From assembly GCA_938005745.1 (NCBI GenBank), contig CALLMM010000002.1, forward strand, positions 1 through 64,000: a DNA stretch of 64,000 nt, read 5' to 3'. Origin of the DNA: an uncultured Chthonomonadales bacterium (GTDB lineage: Bacteria; Armatimonadota; Chthonomonadetes; Chthonomonadales; CAJBBX01). Under the pieces are notes generated by a model, which was not told the DNA's origin, did not search any database, and was given only the letters and a program-made list of their open reading frames with translations. A program made the position numbers and the translations under genes. Below, in pieces: positions 35,837 through 45,316 of this stretch (position 1 is its first letter; each line of letters opens with the position of its first letter).

Positions 35837-38401
35837 ATGGTGAACCTGTTTCTGATTCTGTCCCTGCTCTCCTCCCCGCAGGAGACGCCGCTGCAGAACG
35901 GCTTCTGGCGGCTGCAGGTGAAGGCGGATCGGATCGAACGGCTGCAGGCGGACCCGACGGGACGGGGGCGCGCCAGCCAGATCTTCGCCCGCGAACTGCT
36001 GCCGGAGGGCTGGGAGGCGACGCCGCAGACCGCCGTCTCACGCCCCTCCGCACAGGAGCGCGTCTGCCGTCCGCTCAACGTCTGGCAGGCGCGACCGCTC
36101 TCCCTGCGCGAAGGAACGGGGGAGGACTACGCCGCCCTGCTTCAGCCGGGGCAGACCTTCGAACAGTCGTTCCGCATCCCTCCCGGCTCCGAGTTTCTGA
36201 GCCTCCGGGCGCACCTGCCCACCTGGCATACCAGGAACTCCGGCGCGACCCTGACTCTGTGGAAAGAGGGGCGCAGGATCGCCGAACGCCGACTGCAAAA
36301 CGTCGTGGACAACGACTGGGTCGAGCTTCGCGCCGACACGCCGCAGGGCGCGGGCGAATATCGGGTGCAGTTGTCGGAGCCGGTCGGGCAGATCGGCTGG
36401 TGGAGCATTCGCAGGGACCTCTACGCGGAAGGGAGCGCAATGGTCAACGGCAGCCCGATTGACGGAGAGCGTCATCTGGTGGTGGACATTCGCGCCTCTG
36501 TCGGACAGGGCAGCCTGCGCTATCGTCTGCAGGGGCGGTCGCTGCACATTCTTGCCGAAGTCCAAGCCTCCGGCGCGCCGCCGGCCGTCACGCCCTGGCG
36601 ATGGAAGACCTCCTGGACGAAGGCGGGATATGACGTCTCCGCGAAGGCGGGCGTGGTCTTCAAACGGTTCTTCTCCGACAATCAGCGGTATATGCCGGCG
36701 GAGCAGTTGAAGCGGCGCGAACAGGCGGGGCTGGCGTTCGACGGCTGCGGGTGGATCGAGATGGAGGGAACCCGTGACGCCGATCTGCGGGTCTCCGGCA
36801 GCCGGCTGCATCTGCACTGGGAGATGCAGCCGCAGGAGATCTCTCTGCGCTTCGACGTTCCGCAAAAAGCCAACGGCGATCTGCATCGTTCGGAACTGGT
36901 TCTGACCGCCCTGCCGCGACGCGATTCCGTTCCCGACAGCTTCCCGCGCTTCGCCTGCTCCGACCCGAAACTGACGGAGGACCTCAACCGCTTCTACTGG
37001 GAACGCGCCTTCACCTATCCCGCTCCCGCCGGTCCCGCCGCCTGGTTTGAGTGGATGGCGATCCTGCGCGCCTGGCACGGCGGACCGGCGCGGGACGGGG
37101 AGATCGAACAGCTGCGCCGCTACCCGATCACCGAAGAGGGATATGTTCATACCTGGGGCGATATGATCGGCTGGCCCTTCCCGGCATCGCCTCCCTACGA
37201 TACGCGCCACTTCGACACCAACGCCCGCTTCATTCTGGGATGCTGGCGGTTCTATCTGTGGACGGGCGACCGCGCCTTCCTCCGATCCCAGGCGGACCGC
37301 CTGCGCCGTGCCATGCGCTACCAGTTGCAGACCCTGCGGGGAGCGGAGGGTCTGATCATCACCGCCAGCAAAGACGTCAACGGACGGCATAAGGGCGTCG
37401 GCAACAACTACTGGGACATCCTTCCCTTCGGACATCTGGACGCCTACGCCAACATCGTCTTCTACGCCTCGCTGACGGCGATGGAGCAGATCGAACGCGC
37501 GCTGGACATCCGGGAGCCGCTGGCGGACTGGGACGCGCTGCGGCGCAGGGTTCGCGACCGATACCGTCAGGTCTTCTGGGACGCGGCAAAAGGGCGCTAC
37601 ATCGGCTGCGTGGACATTGACGGCAGGCGGCACGACTACGGATTCACCTTCCTCAATCTGGAGGCGATGGCTTACGGGCTGAGCTACGTCGAACAGGCGC
37701 AGCGTATCTACCGATGGATGGAGACCGAGCCGACCTCCAGCGGCAAGCCGGACACCTATGCGCGATGGATCTTCGCTCCACGCGCCACCACGCTCCACAA
37801 TCCACCCTGGAACCCGGAAGAGACAGACGGCGCAACCGCCCCTGACAGGCAGCCCCCCTCCTGGTGGCACTTCGGCTGGACGGGAACGGCTTTCGGCGAC
37901 CAGTGCCAGGATGGAGGGGCGATCCTCTACACCTCCTACTTCGACCTGATGGCGCGCACACGCTACCTGGGCATCGAGAACGCCTGGCGGCGGTTCATGG
38001 AGATTATGGGGCGGTATCGCCTGCCGGATCGTCTCTGCGGCGGACCTCCCCTCTGCCGCGGCGAGACGCCGCAGCAGGAGAACCCGGGCGCAGTCGGCGT
38101 GGACCTGCCCTTCCCGGAGAGCGGGCTGGTCCCCTGCTTCTTCCTGTACGGCGTGATCGGCGCGGAGGCGGAGCCGGGCGGTCTGCGGATCACTCCCCGC
38201 CTGCCGAAGGCGCTGACCTTCGCCGAGGTGCGGGGGGTGGAGTGGCGCGGCTATCGGTTCACGATCCGCGTTCAGCGCGACTCGGTGCGGGTCTCCGCGA
38301 CCACGCGCACAGGAAAGCCGTTCTACCGCCATACCTTCCCGATCAAGCCCGGCGGAAGCGCGCTGATACCGATTCACGCGCTGGGACAGGCGCGGCGGTA
38401 G
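35837..38401 (+). CDS. six-hairpin ((alpha/alpha)6) glycosidase-like protein
   Basis: 854 residues from the ATG at 35837. A short hydrophobic N-terminus (MVNLFLILSLLSS) may be a signal peptide. An N-terminal 380-residue beta-sandwich region (TFEQSFRIPPGSEFLSLR) is followed by an (alpha/alpha)6 barrel from about residue 390, with GYVHTWGDMIGWPF, ITASKDVNGRHKGVGNNYWD and GFTFLNLEAMAYGLSY typical of GH63/GH78/GH94-like folds; catalytic acids may be the Asp of KDVNG and a Glu of NLEAM. A C-terminal beta domain ends the protein. Substrate unknown. Downstream lie a small conserved-looking gene and mscS. Confidence 0.65.
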   Translation: MVNLFLILSLLSSPQETPLQNGFWRLQVKADRIERLQADPTGRGRASQIFARELLPEGWEATPQTAVSRPSAQERVCRPLNVWQARPLSLREGTGEDYAALLQPGQTFEQSFRIPPGSEFLSLRAHLPTWHTRNSGATLTLWKEGRRIAERRLQNVVDNDWVELRADTPQGAGEYRVQLSEPVGQIGWWSIRRDLYAEGSAMVNGSPIDGERHLVVDIRASVGQGSLRYRLQGRSLHILAEVQASGAPPAVTPWRWKTSWTKAGYDVSAKAGVVFKRFFSDNQRYMPAEQLKRREQAGLAFDGCGWIEMEGTRDADLRVSGSRLHLHWEMQPQEISLRFDVPQKANGDLHRSELVLTALPRRDSVPDSFPRFACSDPKLTEDLNRFYWERAFTYPAPAGPAAWFEWMAILRAWHGGPARDGEIEQLRRYPITEEGYVHTWGDMIGWPFPASPPYDTRHFDTNARFILGCWRFYLWTGDRAFLRSQADRLRRAMRYQLQTLRGAEGLIITASKDVNGRHKGVGNNYWDILPFGHLDAYANIVFYASLTAMEQIERALDIREPLADWDALRRRVRDRYRQVFWDAAKGRYIGCVDIDGRRHDYGFTFLNLEAMAYGLSYVEQAQRIYRWMETEPTSSGKPDTYARWIFAPRATTLHNPPWNPEETDGATAPDRQPPSWWHFGWTGTAFGDQCQDGGAILYTSYFDLMARTRYLGIENAWRRFMEIMGRYRLPDRLCGGPPLCRGETPQQENPGAVGVDLPFPESGLVPCFFLYGVIGAEAEPGGLRITPRLPKALTFAEVRGVEWRGYRFTIRVQRDSVRVSATTRTGKPFYRHTFPIKPGGSALIPIHALGQARR

Positions 38402-38537
38402 AGGGCTGTCCGCCCCGCGCTGGATGAGATCCGGCAGGAGTGCATCCGCCTGCGCGTCGAATATTCAGAGCGGAGCGGCGATGATAACGCTCCCGGGAAC
38501 TGCGTTGTTCCCGGCTACACTGCGAGGAGGCAGCATC

Positions 38538-38729
38538 ATGCAGTTGGAAGAGGCAAAGATGCGCGCAAGAGAGAATGCGCGCCGAAGCGAACACTCCTGG
38601 TACGTGATCCGTGTGGAGGACGACTATCGCGTCGTCTCCCAGACGGAGCTGAGCAAACTGCCCGGACATGCGCATATGGTCGTCTACGGAGCGACGCCCG
38701 GCAAAGAGCCGATCGAGTCGAAACCATAG
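38538..38729 (+). CDS. small cytoplasmic protein of unknown function
   Basis: 63 residues from the ATG at 38538, with AGGAGG seven bases upstream. It is charged at the N-terminus (EEAKMRARENARR), then has a strand-like segment HSWYVIRVEDDYRVVS and ends in KEPIESKP. No known domain is recognised. A GC-rich hairpin at 38741-38761 follows the stop and may end the transcript before the MscS gene. Confidence 0.6.
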   Translation: MQLEEAKMRARENARRSEHSWYVIRVEDDYRVVSQTELSKLPGHAHMVVYGATPGKEPIESKP

Positions 38730-38740
38730 ACAGAACCCGA

Positions 38741-38761
38741 GGGGGCGGCGACCCCGCCCCC
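38741..38761 (+). terminator. GC hairpin after the 63-residue gene
   Basis: GGGGGCGG (38741-38748) pairs perfectly with CCGCCCCC (38754-38761) across a five-base loop, 11 bp after the stop. No T-run follows. Confidence 0.5.
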
Positions 38762-38817
38762 GACCCGCAGACGATATCTCGATACGCCACTCTCTGAACA
38801 GGAAGCGACCTTTCTCC

Positions 38818-40419
38818 GTGTCTGCAACCCGCGTCTTCACCTTCCTAATTGCGCTGCCGCTCCTTCTGATTTCCGGCAGGGTCTGCGCGCAGGAGCCGGC
38901 TCCCGAGGCTCCTCCCGGCATTCCGGTCGTCTTTGAGAACCGGGAGCTGTTCCGCGTCTACTCGACGCTGGCGACCTATCAGCCGAAAGAGCGCGCGGTC
39001 GTCATTGCGGAGCGGATGTATCGCCTGGCGCGAGGACGCGCATTCGACCCCGACACGATGCGTCTGATCGAGCGCGAACGGCGCACCGACATCATGGCGG
39101 GAGAGACCTCCATCGCCTCGGTCACCGACGACGACGCGCGCGCGGAGGGACGCCCCCGGCAGCAGATAGCCGAGCAGCGGCTGCAGATCATCCGGGAGGC
39201 GATCCTGGAGTACCAGGAACGTCACAGCGCGAGCAGCATCGCGCTGTCAGTCCTCTACAGCCTGCTCTCCACCCTGGCGCTGATCGTCGCGCTGCTGTCG
39301 CTGATCCGCTTCCGGCTCTGGTTTTCGCGTCACAGCGCTGCCTGGCTGAAGACCCAGCTGCCGACCGGCAGAGTGCGGGGGATTCGCCATCTGGTTGTGA
39401 CGGCGGGCATCCATCTCCTGCGCTATCTGATCCCGCTGTTCACCTCCACCATCGCCACCGCGCTGGTCCCCCTCTACCTGATCCTGCTCTTCGGGCTTTT
39501 CCCCTGGACGCAGACCTACAGCCAGAGACTGCAGGCTTACCTGCTGCAGCAGATGGATGCCGCCTGGGACGCCTTTCTGATGAAGCTGCCGGACCTGGTC
39601 TTCATCCTGGTCATCTTCTTCATCACCTGGGTCCTCCTGCGGATTGTCCGACCGCTGTTCACGGGGATCGAACGGGGCACCATCGAGATCGGCATACTGG
39701 ACCCGGTGCTGGCGATGCCGACCTACCGGATCGTTCGGCTGCTGGCGATAGGCATGGCTCTCGTCGCCGCCTATCCCTATATCCCCGGCTCCAACTCCGC
39801 CGCCTTTCAGGGGCTGTCGGTCTTCATCGGCGCACTGCTCACCCTCGGCTCCACCTCGCTGTCCGCTAACCTGATCTCCGGGATCGTGCTGACCTATATG
39901 CGCGCCTTCCAGCCCGGCGACTATGTGCGGATCGGTGAGGTGCAGGGCACGGTACTGGAGAAGACCGGGCTGGTCATCCGCATTCGCACCCCCAAGAATG
40001 TGATCGTGACGATCCCCAACTCGCAGGTGCAGACGCATACCATTCTCAACTTCAGCGAGATGGCGCGGCGCGGCGAACTGATCCTGCACACCACCGTCAC
40101 GATCGGCTACGATGTGCCCTGGAGGCAGGTGCATGCGCTGCTGATCGAGGCGGCGAAGCGGACGGAGGGCATTCTTTCCGTACCCTCTCCCTTCGTGCAG
40201 CAGACCGCCCTGAACGACTACCATATCTCCTACGAACTCAACGCCTACACCACTCTGCCCAAGAACATGGCGGCGCTCTACTCCGATCTGCACCAGAATA
40301 TTCAGGAGCAGTTTGCCGCCGCCGGAGTGGAGATCCTCTCGCCGCTCTACGCCAGCGTGCGCGACGGCAACCCCTCCACCGTTCCGCCGGAAAGCGGGTT
40401 GCCGGAAGGCGGGTCGTAA
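38818..40419 (+). CDS. MscS-family mechanosensitive ion channel
   Basis: 533 residues if started at the GTG at 38818, which yields a clean signal peptide (SATRVFTFLIALPLLLISG); the frame is open upstream but not protein-like. A periplasmic N-terminal domain (about 30-145) precedes transmembrane helices and the MscS core: pore helix GLSVFIGALLTLGSTSLSAN, then the beta domain (AFQPGDYVRIGEVQGTVLEKT, VTIPNSQVQTHTILNFS) and the C-terminal alpha/beta domain. It gates on membrane tension and releases solutes during osmotic downshock. The next gene starts 5 bp downstream. Confidence 0.85.
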   Translation: MSATRVFTFLIALPLLLISGRVCAQEPAPEAPPGIPVVFENRELFRVYSTLATYQPKERAVVIAERMYRLARGRAFDPDTMRLIERERRTDIMAGETSIASVTDDDARAEGRPRQQIAEQRLQIIREAILEYQERHSASSIALSVLYSLLSTLALIVALLSLIRFRLWFSRHSAAWLKTQLPTGRVRGIRHLVVTAGIHLLRYLIPLFTSTIATALVPLYLILLFGLFPWTQTYSQRLQAYLLQQMDAAWDAFLMKLPDLVFILVIFFITWVLLRIVRPLFTGIERGTIEIGILDPVLAMPTYRIVRLLAIGMALVAAYPYIPGSNSAAFQGLSVFIGALLTLGSTSLSANLISGIVLTYMRAFQPGDYVRIGEVQGTVLEKTGLVIRIRTPKNVIVTIPNSQVQTHTILNFSEMARRGELILHTTVTIGYDVPWRQVHALLIEAAKRTEGILSVPSPFVQQTALNDYHISYELNAYTTLPKNMAALYSDLHQNIQEQFAAAGVEILSPLYASVRDGNPSTVPPESGLPEGGS

Positions 40420-40424
40420 CGCCG

Positions 40425-42380
40425 ATGCTCTCGCCCGCAGACTCCTCCCCCGCAGCGTCTCCCGGCGAGACCTCTCCCGCGCTTCACGGCGTCTCGCTTC
40501 GCGCCTTTCTGATCGGGCTGGCGCTGGTTCCCTTCAATGTCTACTGGGTGATCGTGGCGGAGCTGCGCTGGTATACGATTCTGACCCTCAACCCGCTCTT
40601 CGTCACCCCCATCTTCTACCTCTTCCTGCTGGCGGGATTGAACGCCTTTCTGCGCCGATACGCCCCGCGCTGCCTCCTGCGCGGTCCCGAACTGGTAACC
40701 ATCTATGTGATGCTCGTTCTCTCCTGCACGGTCGCCACGCACGACTTTATCATCAACCTGATGTCCACCATCGGCTGGCCCCGCTGGTACGCCACCTCCA
40801 GCAACAACTGGGAGAACAGCATGTTTCCCCATCTCCCGAAATGGCTGTTCGTCTGGGATCGGGAGAAGCTGGCGGGCGCGTTCAAGGGCAGCAGCAATCT
40901 CTACCGCCTGGATATCTGGCGAATGTGGCTTCCGCCGCTGGCGTTCTGGTCGCTCTTCATCTTCTCCATCGGCTGGATCATGCTCTGCCTGAACGTGATC
41001 CTGCGAAAAGCCTGGGTAGATCAGACGCGGCTCTCTTTCCCCATCGTACGTCTGCCGCTCGTCCTGACAGGGTCCGACGAGCCGCGCCCGACGATCCAGT
41101 CGCCCGCGCTCTGGGCGGGGTTCGCCGCCGCCGCCGCGCTGGGACTGATCAACGGGCTGCACGAATGGTATCCGGCTCTGCCCCATTTTCAGGTGCGCGC
41201 ACAGCCGCTGCAGTTCCCCACGCCGCCCTGGAATCTCACCTGGCCCCTCTTTCTGACCTGCTACCCCTTCGCCATCGGTCTGGCGTTTCTGGTGCCGCTG
41301 GATGTCTCCTTCTCCTGCTGGTTCTTCTACCTGTTCATCAAGGCGCAGGCGGTGATCGGCTACTATCTCGGCTATGGCAATACGCCCGACTTTCCCTATC
41401 CGAGCGAACAGGGGATCGGGGCATGGTACGCCTTCGGCTTCTTCCTGCTCTACCGTATGCGGGGCTACCTGCTGGGGGTGGCGCGCATCGCGCTGGGACG
41501 TCCGCGCGGATCGGGAGCGCACCCGGACGCTGGAGAGCCGATGTCGTATCGTCTGGCGTTCTTCGGGCTGATTGCCGGGATGCTGGTCTTCGGGGGATTC
41601 TGGTGGGCGGCGGGGATGAGTCCGCTCTGGGTGATCGTGGTGATGGGGACCTATCTGCTGCTGGCGATGTGCATCACGCGGGTGCGGGCGGAGGCGGGCG
41701 GACAGCACACCGTCTGGGATCTGGAGCCGATGCGCCTGTTCCGGCTCTTCGACTCGCGCACGCTCGGTCCCGGCAATTTGGCGACCGCCGCGATGAGCCA
41801 CTGGTACTGGCGTCTGAATCGCAGCCACCCCATGCCGAGTCAGATGGAGGCGTTCAAGCTGGCGCAGGAGCACCGGATGCGCCTGCGGAGCCTGGTTCTG
41901 CCGATGATCATCGCCTACATCCTGGCAACCTATTGCGGCATGTGGGCATGTCTGCACGTCTTCTACACGGAGGGAGCCGCCGCCAAATGTCAGGGATTTG
42001 CGGTCTGGACCGGGATTGAGAGCTACGACTGGCTGAACAACGGACTGACCGCCGGCTTCAAGCCGGAAGCCGGACGCTGGGGCGCGATCCTCGGAGCCGC
42101 GTCGGGAATTCTGTTTCTCTCTGCGATGCGCTCGCGCTTCTCCGGCTTCCCCTTCCACCCGCTCGGCTACTGCATCGGACCGGGACTGATCTGGCTCTGG
42201 TTTCCCTTCTTCCTGGCATGGCTGATCAAGTTTTTCATCCTGCGCTATGGCGGACTGCGGCTCTATCGGCGCGCCGTTCCCTTCTTTCTGGGGCTGGTGC
42301 TCGGCGACTATGTGAGCGGAGCGGTCTGGTCGCTGATCGGGGTCTTCGGAGATATGCCCGCCTATCAGATTTTTCACTGA
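40425..42380 (+). CDS. polytopic membrane protein, DUF6785/DUF6784-like
   Basis: 651 residues with at least ten hydrophobic helices, for example LIGLALVPFNVYWVIVAEL, PIFYLFLLAGLNAFL, LAFWSLFIFSIGWIMLCLNV, AFFGLIAGMLVFGGFWWAAG and MIIAYILATYCGMWACLH. The layout recalls oligopeptide-transporter-like proteins annotated DUF6785/DUF6784 in Planctomycetes and Armatimonadetes; that assignment is from memory and the function is unknown. Conserved-looking loop motifs include YGNTPDFPYPSEQGIGAW and TRVRAEAGGQHTVWD. It begins 5 bp after the MscS gene, implying one transcript. Confidence 0.6.
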   Translation: MLSPADSSPAASPGETSPALHGVSLRAFLIGLALVPFNVYWVIVAELRWYTILTLNPLFVTPIFYLFLLAGLNAFLRRYAPRCLLRGPELVTIYVMLVLSCTVATHDFIINLMSTIGWPRWYATSSNNWENSMFPHLPKWLFVWDREKLAGAFKGSSNLYRLDIWRMWLPPLAFWSLFIFSIGWIMLCLNVILRKAWVDQTRLSFPIVRLPLVLTGSDEPRPTIQSPALWAGFAAAAALGLINGLHEWYPALPHFQVRAQPLQFPTPPWNLTWPLFLTCYPFAIGLAFLVPLDVSFSCWFFYLFIKAQAVIGYYLGYGNTPDFPYPSEQGIGAWYAFGFFLLYRMRGYLLGVARIALGRPRGSGAHPDAGEPMSYRLAFFGLIAGMLVFGGFWWAAGMSPLWVIVVMGTYLLLAMCITRVRAEAGGQHTVWDLEPMRLFRLFDSRTLGPGNLATAAMSHWYWRLNRSHPMPSQMEAFKLAQEHRMRLRSLVLPMIIAYILATYCGMWACLHVFYTEGAAAKCQGFAVWTGIESYDWLNNGLTAGFKPEAGRWGAILGAASGILFLSAMRSRFSGFPFHPLGYCIGPGLIWLWFPFFLAWLIKFFILRYGGLRLYRRAVPFFLGLVLGDYVSGAVWSLIGVFGDMPAYQIFH

Positions 42381-42442
42381 TCGCTGTGACAGGACGATGC
42401 CTCGGGGGCGGGTGTCGGGATAAGATTGCTTCGGTCGGCTTT

Positions 42443-42471
42443 GCCTCCCTCGCAAGGACAGACCGGGAGGC
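42443..42471. terminator. hairpin between convergent genes
   Basis: GCCTCCC (42443-42449) pairs with GGGAGGC (42465-42471). It sits between the membrane-protein stop and the end of the minus-strand hydrolase at 42473. The surrounding GATTGCTTCGG...CCTCGCAAGGACAG resembles dispersed repeats known from other bacteria (inference). Confidence 0.4.
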
Positions 42472-42472
42472 G

Positions 42473-44947
42473 CTACCGCCGGAACTCATACTCGCCCGGT
42501 CGGAGGATCCATCCCTCCGGCAGCTTCCGAACCTTCGTGCGCCGTCCCCCCTCCCTCCGCCAGCACTCCGCCCTCTCCCATCCCGACAGCCGCAGCCGGA
42601 AGAGATGGGCGTTCTCCTCCAGCTCTCCTGCCGGAGAGTCCATCCGTCCCGTCAGGCTGTTGCCGATCAGGCGCGCATCGGGGTTGAGGGTCAGACGCAG
42701 CGTCCTCGGTCCGGTCTGCTCCAGAACGTACAGCCCCGTGCCGCCGTACTCCACATAGTGCGAGGAGCCGACCCCGACGATCCGTTTCGGAGCGGGCGGA
42801 AGGCGCAGAGTCAGCCAGTCCCGCAGCGTGCGGGCATACAGAACCTGATCGGGCGTGACGAAGAGGCTCTGATTGTACCGGAACGAGGTCGCCATCGGTC
42901 CCAGCCGCAGCTCGTCGCCCGGCGTGTTGTAGCGAACGCCGCGGGGCAGGGCATGAAATGCCTCGCGTCCGATCATGAAGCTGACGGTCTTGGAGGGAGT
43001 GTAGAGCCAGTTGAGCCAGTGCGCCCCCCAGTCGGAGTTCCATCGGGCGGTGCTGACGCTGTCGTACTGGAACTGGCAGGCGACCTGCACTTCGCCGCTG
43101 CGGAAGTGGGCGGCGAGGGCGGGGAAGAGATAGGCGCTGACGTTGGCGGCGGGCGTGTCGAACTCATACGCCAGCCGCGCCTTCCCGATGAGGCGGGCGT
43201 CCAGCGTCAGCGGAGCCGCCTGCGGCAGAAGATTGGTTCCGTCGTTGACCCGCGCCCATCCGCCGGGATAGGCGCTGACCGTGATGGCGTCGCACTCCGA
43301 GTCGGCGATCGCCTGCGTCAGGTCGTCGCCGTTGACCCCGAAGTAAGAGATGGCGATCGGCTGCTTTGCGCCGGTGGAGCGGATGGCGGCGACCATCTCC
43401 CGAATGTAGCGGCGCATCTGTTCATAGCGAAACAGCGGGAAGAGGGCGGGCGCGTCCTCCAGCCCCCTCTCTTTCAGCCACCGCTCCCACTCCTCTCGAA
43501 ACAGCCGGTAGTCCCGATCCAGCACATCGGGACGCTCGCCCTGCGGCGTGTAGAGCCTGCCGTGCAGGTCGCCGTAGAGAAAATACGCCGGCTCGTTCAT
43601 CACCTCCAGCAGACAGAGCGCAGGCTCATCTCTGTAAGCGCGTCCGGTGTAGGGGTTGACGCGGTTGAGGAAGTTCTTGAGATAGTTTGCCGCCGCCGCG
43701 CGTCCTGTCGGCGAGAAGAGCATGCCCGGCTTGCTGGTCTCCGCCGAAAACGCGCCCTTCTGTTCGTTGGGTCCGCCCCACCAGGCGATTGGCGTGAAGT
43801 AGAGGTAGATGCCCCGTCGGCTGCACTCCGCCGTCAGATAGTCCAGCAGATCGAGATGGATATTGTTCACGAGATTGCCGCTGCCGTCGGAGATCTCGCG
43901 GTCGAAGACGTGGATACGGATCGCCTCGATCCCCATCTTCTGCAGGTGGTCGAGGTCCTGACGGATGACCGCCTTGAAGTCCGCCTTCAGCCGCCGCATA
44001 TTCTCGAACTGATGCCAGCTCTGCGGATAGTAGTTGACGCCCCAGAGAGCGACCTCCGCGCCGTCGGGATAGCGCAGCACACCCTGCCGCACGGTCATCG
44101 GACGCAGGGGCAGCGGCTTGCCGATCCGTCCGGCGGGCGGGCGCGGGAGGAGCTTCTGCGGGGCGGTTTCGACGTCGGGCAGCGGCGCCTCTCCCCGCAG
44201 CAGCAGAAACGGCGGCTTGTAGATGCCGCCGCCCGCGTTGATATTATCCACTGCCACCGTAATCACGTTCTCTTCGCCCCACCGGATCAGGCGCTCCGGC
44301 AGAACATAGTCGCGGAGCCGGTCCCAGCCGGTTGTGCGTCCGATCTGCGCGCCGTTGAGATAGGTGATATCGTTGTCGTCTATCGCCCCGATGATCAGGC
44401 GCACCGGGCGTCCCTTCCAGGACTCCGGAATGGTTACATGCACGCGGCAGACCGAAAATCCGAGGTCTTCCCAGAGCGAGGGAACGCGCAGGACGCGCCA
44501 GAGATCGTCCTCCACCTGCGGAGAGGAGATCGCGGGGTCGGGCGGGGCGGCATAGAGCGTCGGGCTGCGCCGCCATGTGAGTAGCGAGAGATCCACTCCG
44601 CGCGCCACCGCCACCCGCGCCGAGGCGTGCGGGAAGGCGGCGGTGATCTCGGCGCGGTCTACGCCCTCATGCAGGGAGACTTCGGCGCGAACGATCTGCC
44701 ATCCGCGCGGCGGAATATGCATGGAGACGGATGCAGGCTGGACGCTTGCGCCTCTGCCGGAGAGGGACAGCGTCGCCTGAACGGCTTCGCTGCGCTCGTT
44801 ATAGATCAGGAAGGCGGCAGGAGTCGCCTTTTCGGACTGGATGAGCAGGGGGACGGATGGACGTATCTCCTGCCCCCGCACCGGGGAGAGCAGGAGGGCG
44901 CATAACAGGCAGATCAGCGCAGCGATTGGACCGCGGTTGTCTCGCAT
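42473..44947 (-). CDS. secreted clan GH-A glycoside hydrolase with GH2-type sugar-binding domain
   Basis: 824 residues with a signal peptide (LICLLCALLLSPVRGQ). An N-terminal beta domain (about 30-125) is followed by a GH2-like jelly roll (WRVLRVPSLWEDLG, NDITYLNGAQIGRTTGWD, ENVITVAVDN) and then a TIM barrel from about residue 300 (LWGVNYYPQSWHQFENMRRL). The putative acid/base is the Glu of LLEVMNEPAYF (near 450) and the nucleophile the Glu of LAYEFDTPAA (near 597), as in GH2/GH5-type retaining enzymes. The C-terminal 150 residues are a beta domain. Beta-mannosidase or beta-galactosidase-like activity is plausible. Monocistronic on the minus strand. Confidence 0.75.
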   Translation of the reverse strand: MRDNRGPIAALICLLCALLLSPVRGQEIRPSVPLLIQSEKATPAAFLIYNERSEAVQATLSLSGRGASVQPASVSMHIPPRGWQIVRAEVSLHEGVDRAEITAAFPHASARVAVARGVDLSLLTWRRSPTLYAAPPDPAISSPQVEDDLWRVLRVPSLWEDLGFSVCRVHVTIPESWKGRPVRLIIGAIDDNDITYLNGAQIGRTTGWDRLRDYVLPERLIRWGEENVITVAVDNINAGGGIYKPPFLLLRGEAPLPDVETAPQKLLPRPPAGRIGKPLPLRPMTVRQGVLRYPDGAEVALWGVNYYPQSWHQFENMRRLKADFKAVIRQDLDHLQKMGIEAIRIHVFDREISDGSGNLVNNIHLDLLDYLTAECSRRGIYLYFTPIAWWGGPNEQKGAFSAETSKPGMLFSPTGRAAAANYLKNFLNRVNPYTGRAYRDEPALCLLEVMNEPAYFLYGDLHGRLYTPQGERPDVLDRDYRLFREEWERWLKERGLEDAPALFPLFRYEQMRRYIREMVAAIRSTGAKQPIAISYFGVNGDDLTQAIADSECDAITVSAYPGGWARVNDGTNLLPQAAPLTLDARLIGKARLAYEFDTPAANVSAYLFPALAAHFRSGEVQVACQFQYDSVSTARWNSDWGAHWLNWLYTPSKTVSFMIGREAFHALPRGVRYNTPGDELRLGPMATSFRYNQSLFVTPDQVLYARTLRDWLTLRLPPAPKRIVGVGSSHYVEYGGTGLYVLEQTGPRTLRLTLNPDARLIGNSLTGRMDSPAGELEENAHLFRLRLSGWERAECWRREGGRRTKVRKLPEGWILRPGEYEFRR

Positions 44948-45050
44948 CGCCTGCGTACCTCCTTATCCGGAAACCATCATCTCCCCCATTATAACACCTG
45001 TCAGGCGCGCCGTCATCCGTCGGCGCGCCTCTGCGGAGGGCCTCTGCGCT

Positions 45051-45239
45051 CTACAGAGGAATCCGGTCGTCCGTCTCTTCGCGCGCCTTCCCGTCCGTCT
45101 CCTCCTCCATCTTCTTCGGGCGCGGCTCCACCGCGCACCCGTGCGGCGACATTCAGGTCGGCACCCCCAGTCGGGGCAGCACAAACCGCATCAGCACAAA
45201 CCATGCCGCAATCATTCCAAGCGGCAGCAGCCAGTCCAT
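45051..45239 (-). CDS. candidate selenoprotein: small membrane protein with in-frame UGA
   Basis: From the ATG at 45239 (GGGAGGGGAGAGAG upstream) the frame encodes 28 residues: a membrane helix (LLPLGMIAAWFVLMRFVL) then PRLGVPT, reaching TGA at 45155-45153. The same frame continues MSPHGCAVEPRPKK and a charged tail to TAG at 45053-45051. Reading TGA as Sec gives 62 residues with a U-x5-C arrangement (U29, C35) just outside the membrane. Starting 13 bases past the UGA, the mRNA forms an 8-bp stem with a bulged UG and a UGGAG loop (45140-45118), close to a bacterial SECIS in spacing, bulged U and loop G. The hydrophilic tail looks protein-like, unlike the other frames. No selenocysteine machinery is in the window. 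Alternatives: a true 28-residue protein or plain readthrough. Confidence 0.55.
45118..45140 (-). promoter_or_regulatory. SECIS-like hairpin downstream of in-frame UGA
   Basis: Minus-strand RNA: GGG (45140-45138), bulged U-G, CGCGG (45135-45131), loop UGGAG (45130-45126), CCGCG (45125-45121), CCC (45120-45118). The loop starts 22 nt after the UGA. In the E. coli fdhF element the bulged U is nucleotide 17 and the critical loop G is 23 counted from the U of UGA; here they would be 19 and 27. Confidence 0.5.
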
Positions 45240-45316
45240 CTCTCTCCCCTCCCGTCTCCGGCTCTGCAGAACCGCGCCTATGAGCCGGCATCCCGCGGTA
45301 ACGGCAGACAGCGCGA

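Noticed and set aside
42420..42472. Dispersed repeat similar to GATTGCTTCG...CTCGCAA elements of other bacteria
   Set aside because: Only one degenerate copy is visible here; resemblance is from memory, so it is noted only as a hairpin.
42218..44584. 788-codon plus-strand frame over the minus-strand hydrolase
   Set aside because: No recognisable domain or signal; the minus strand carries catalytic motifs and a signal peptide.
45013..45291. Alternative frame through the selenoprotein candidate
   Set aside because: Gly/Ala/Arg-rich with no hydrophobic or domain signal and no ribosome-binding site; mirrors GC bias.
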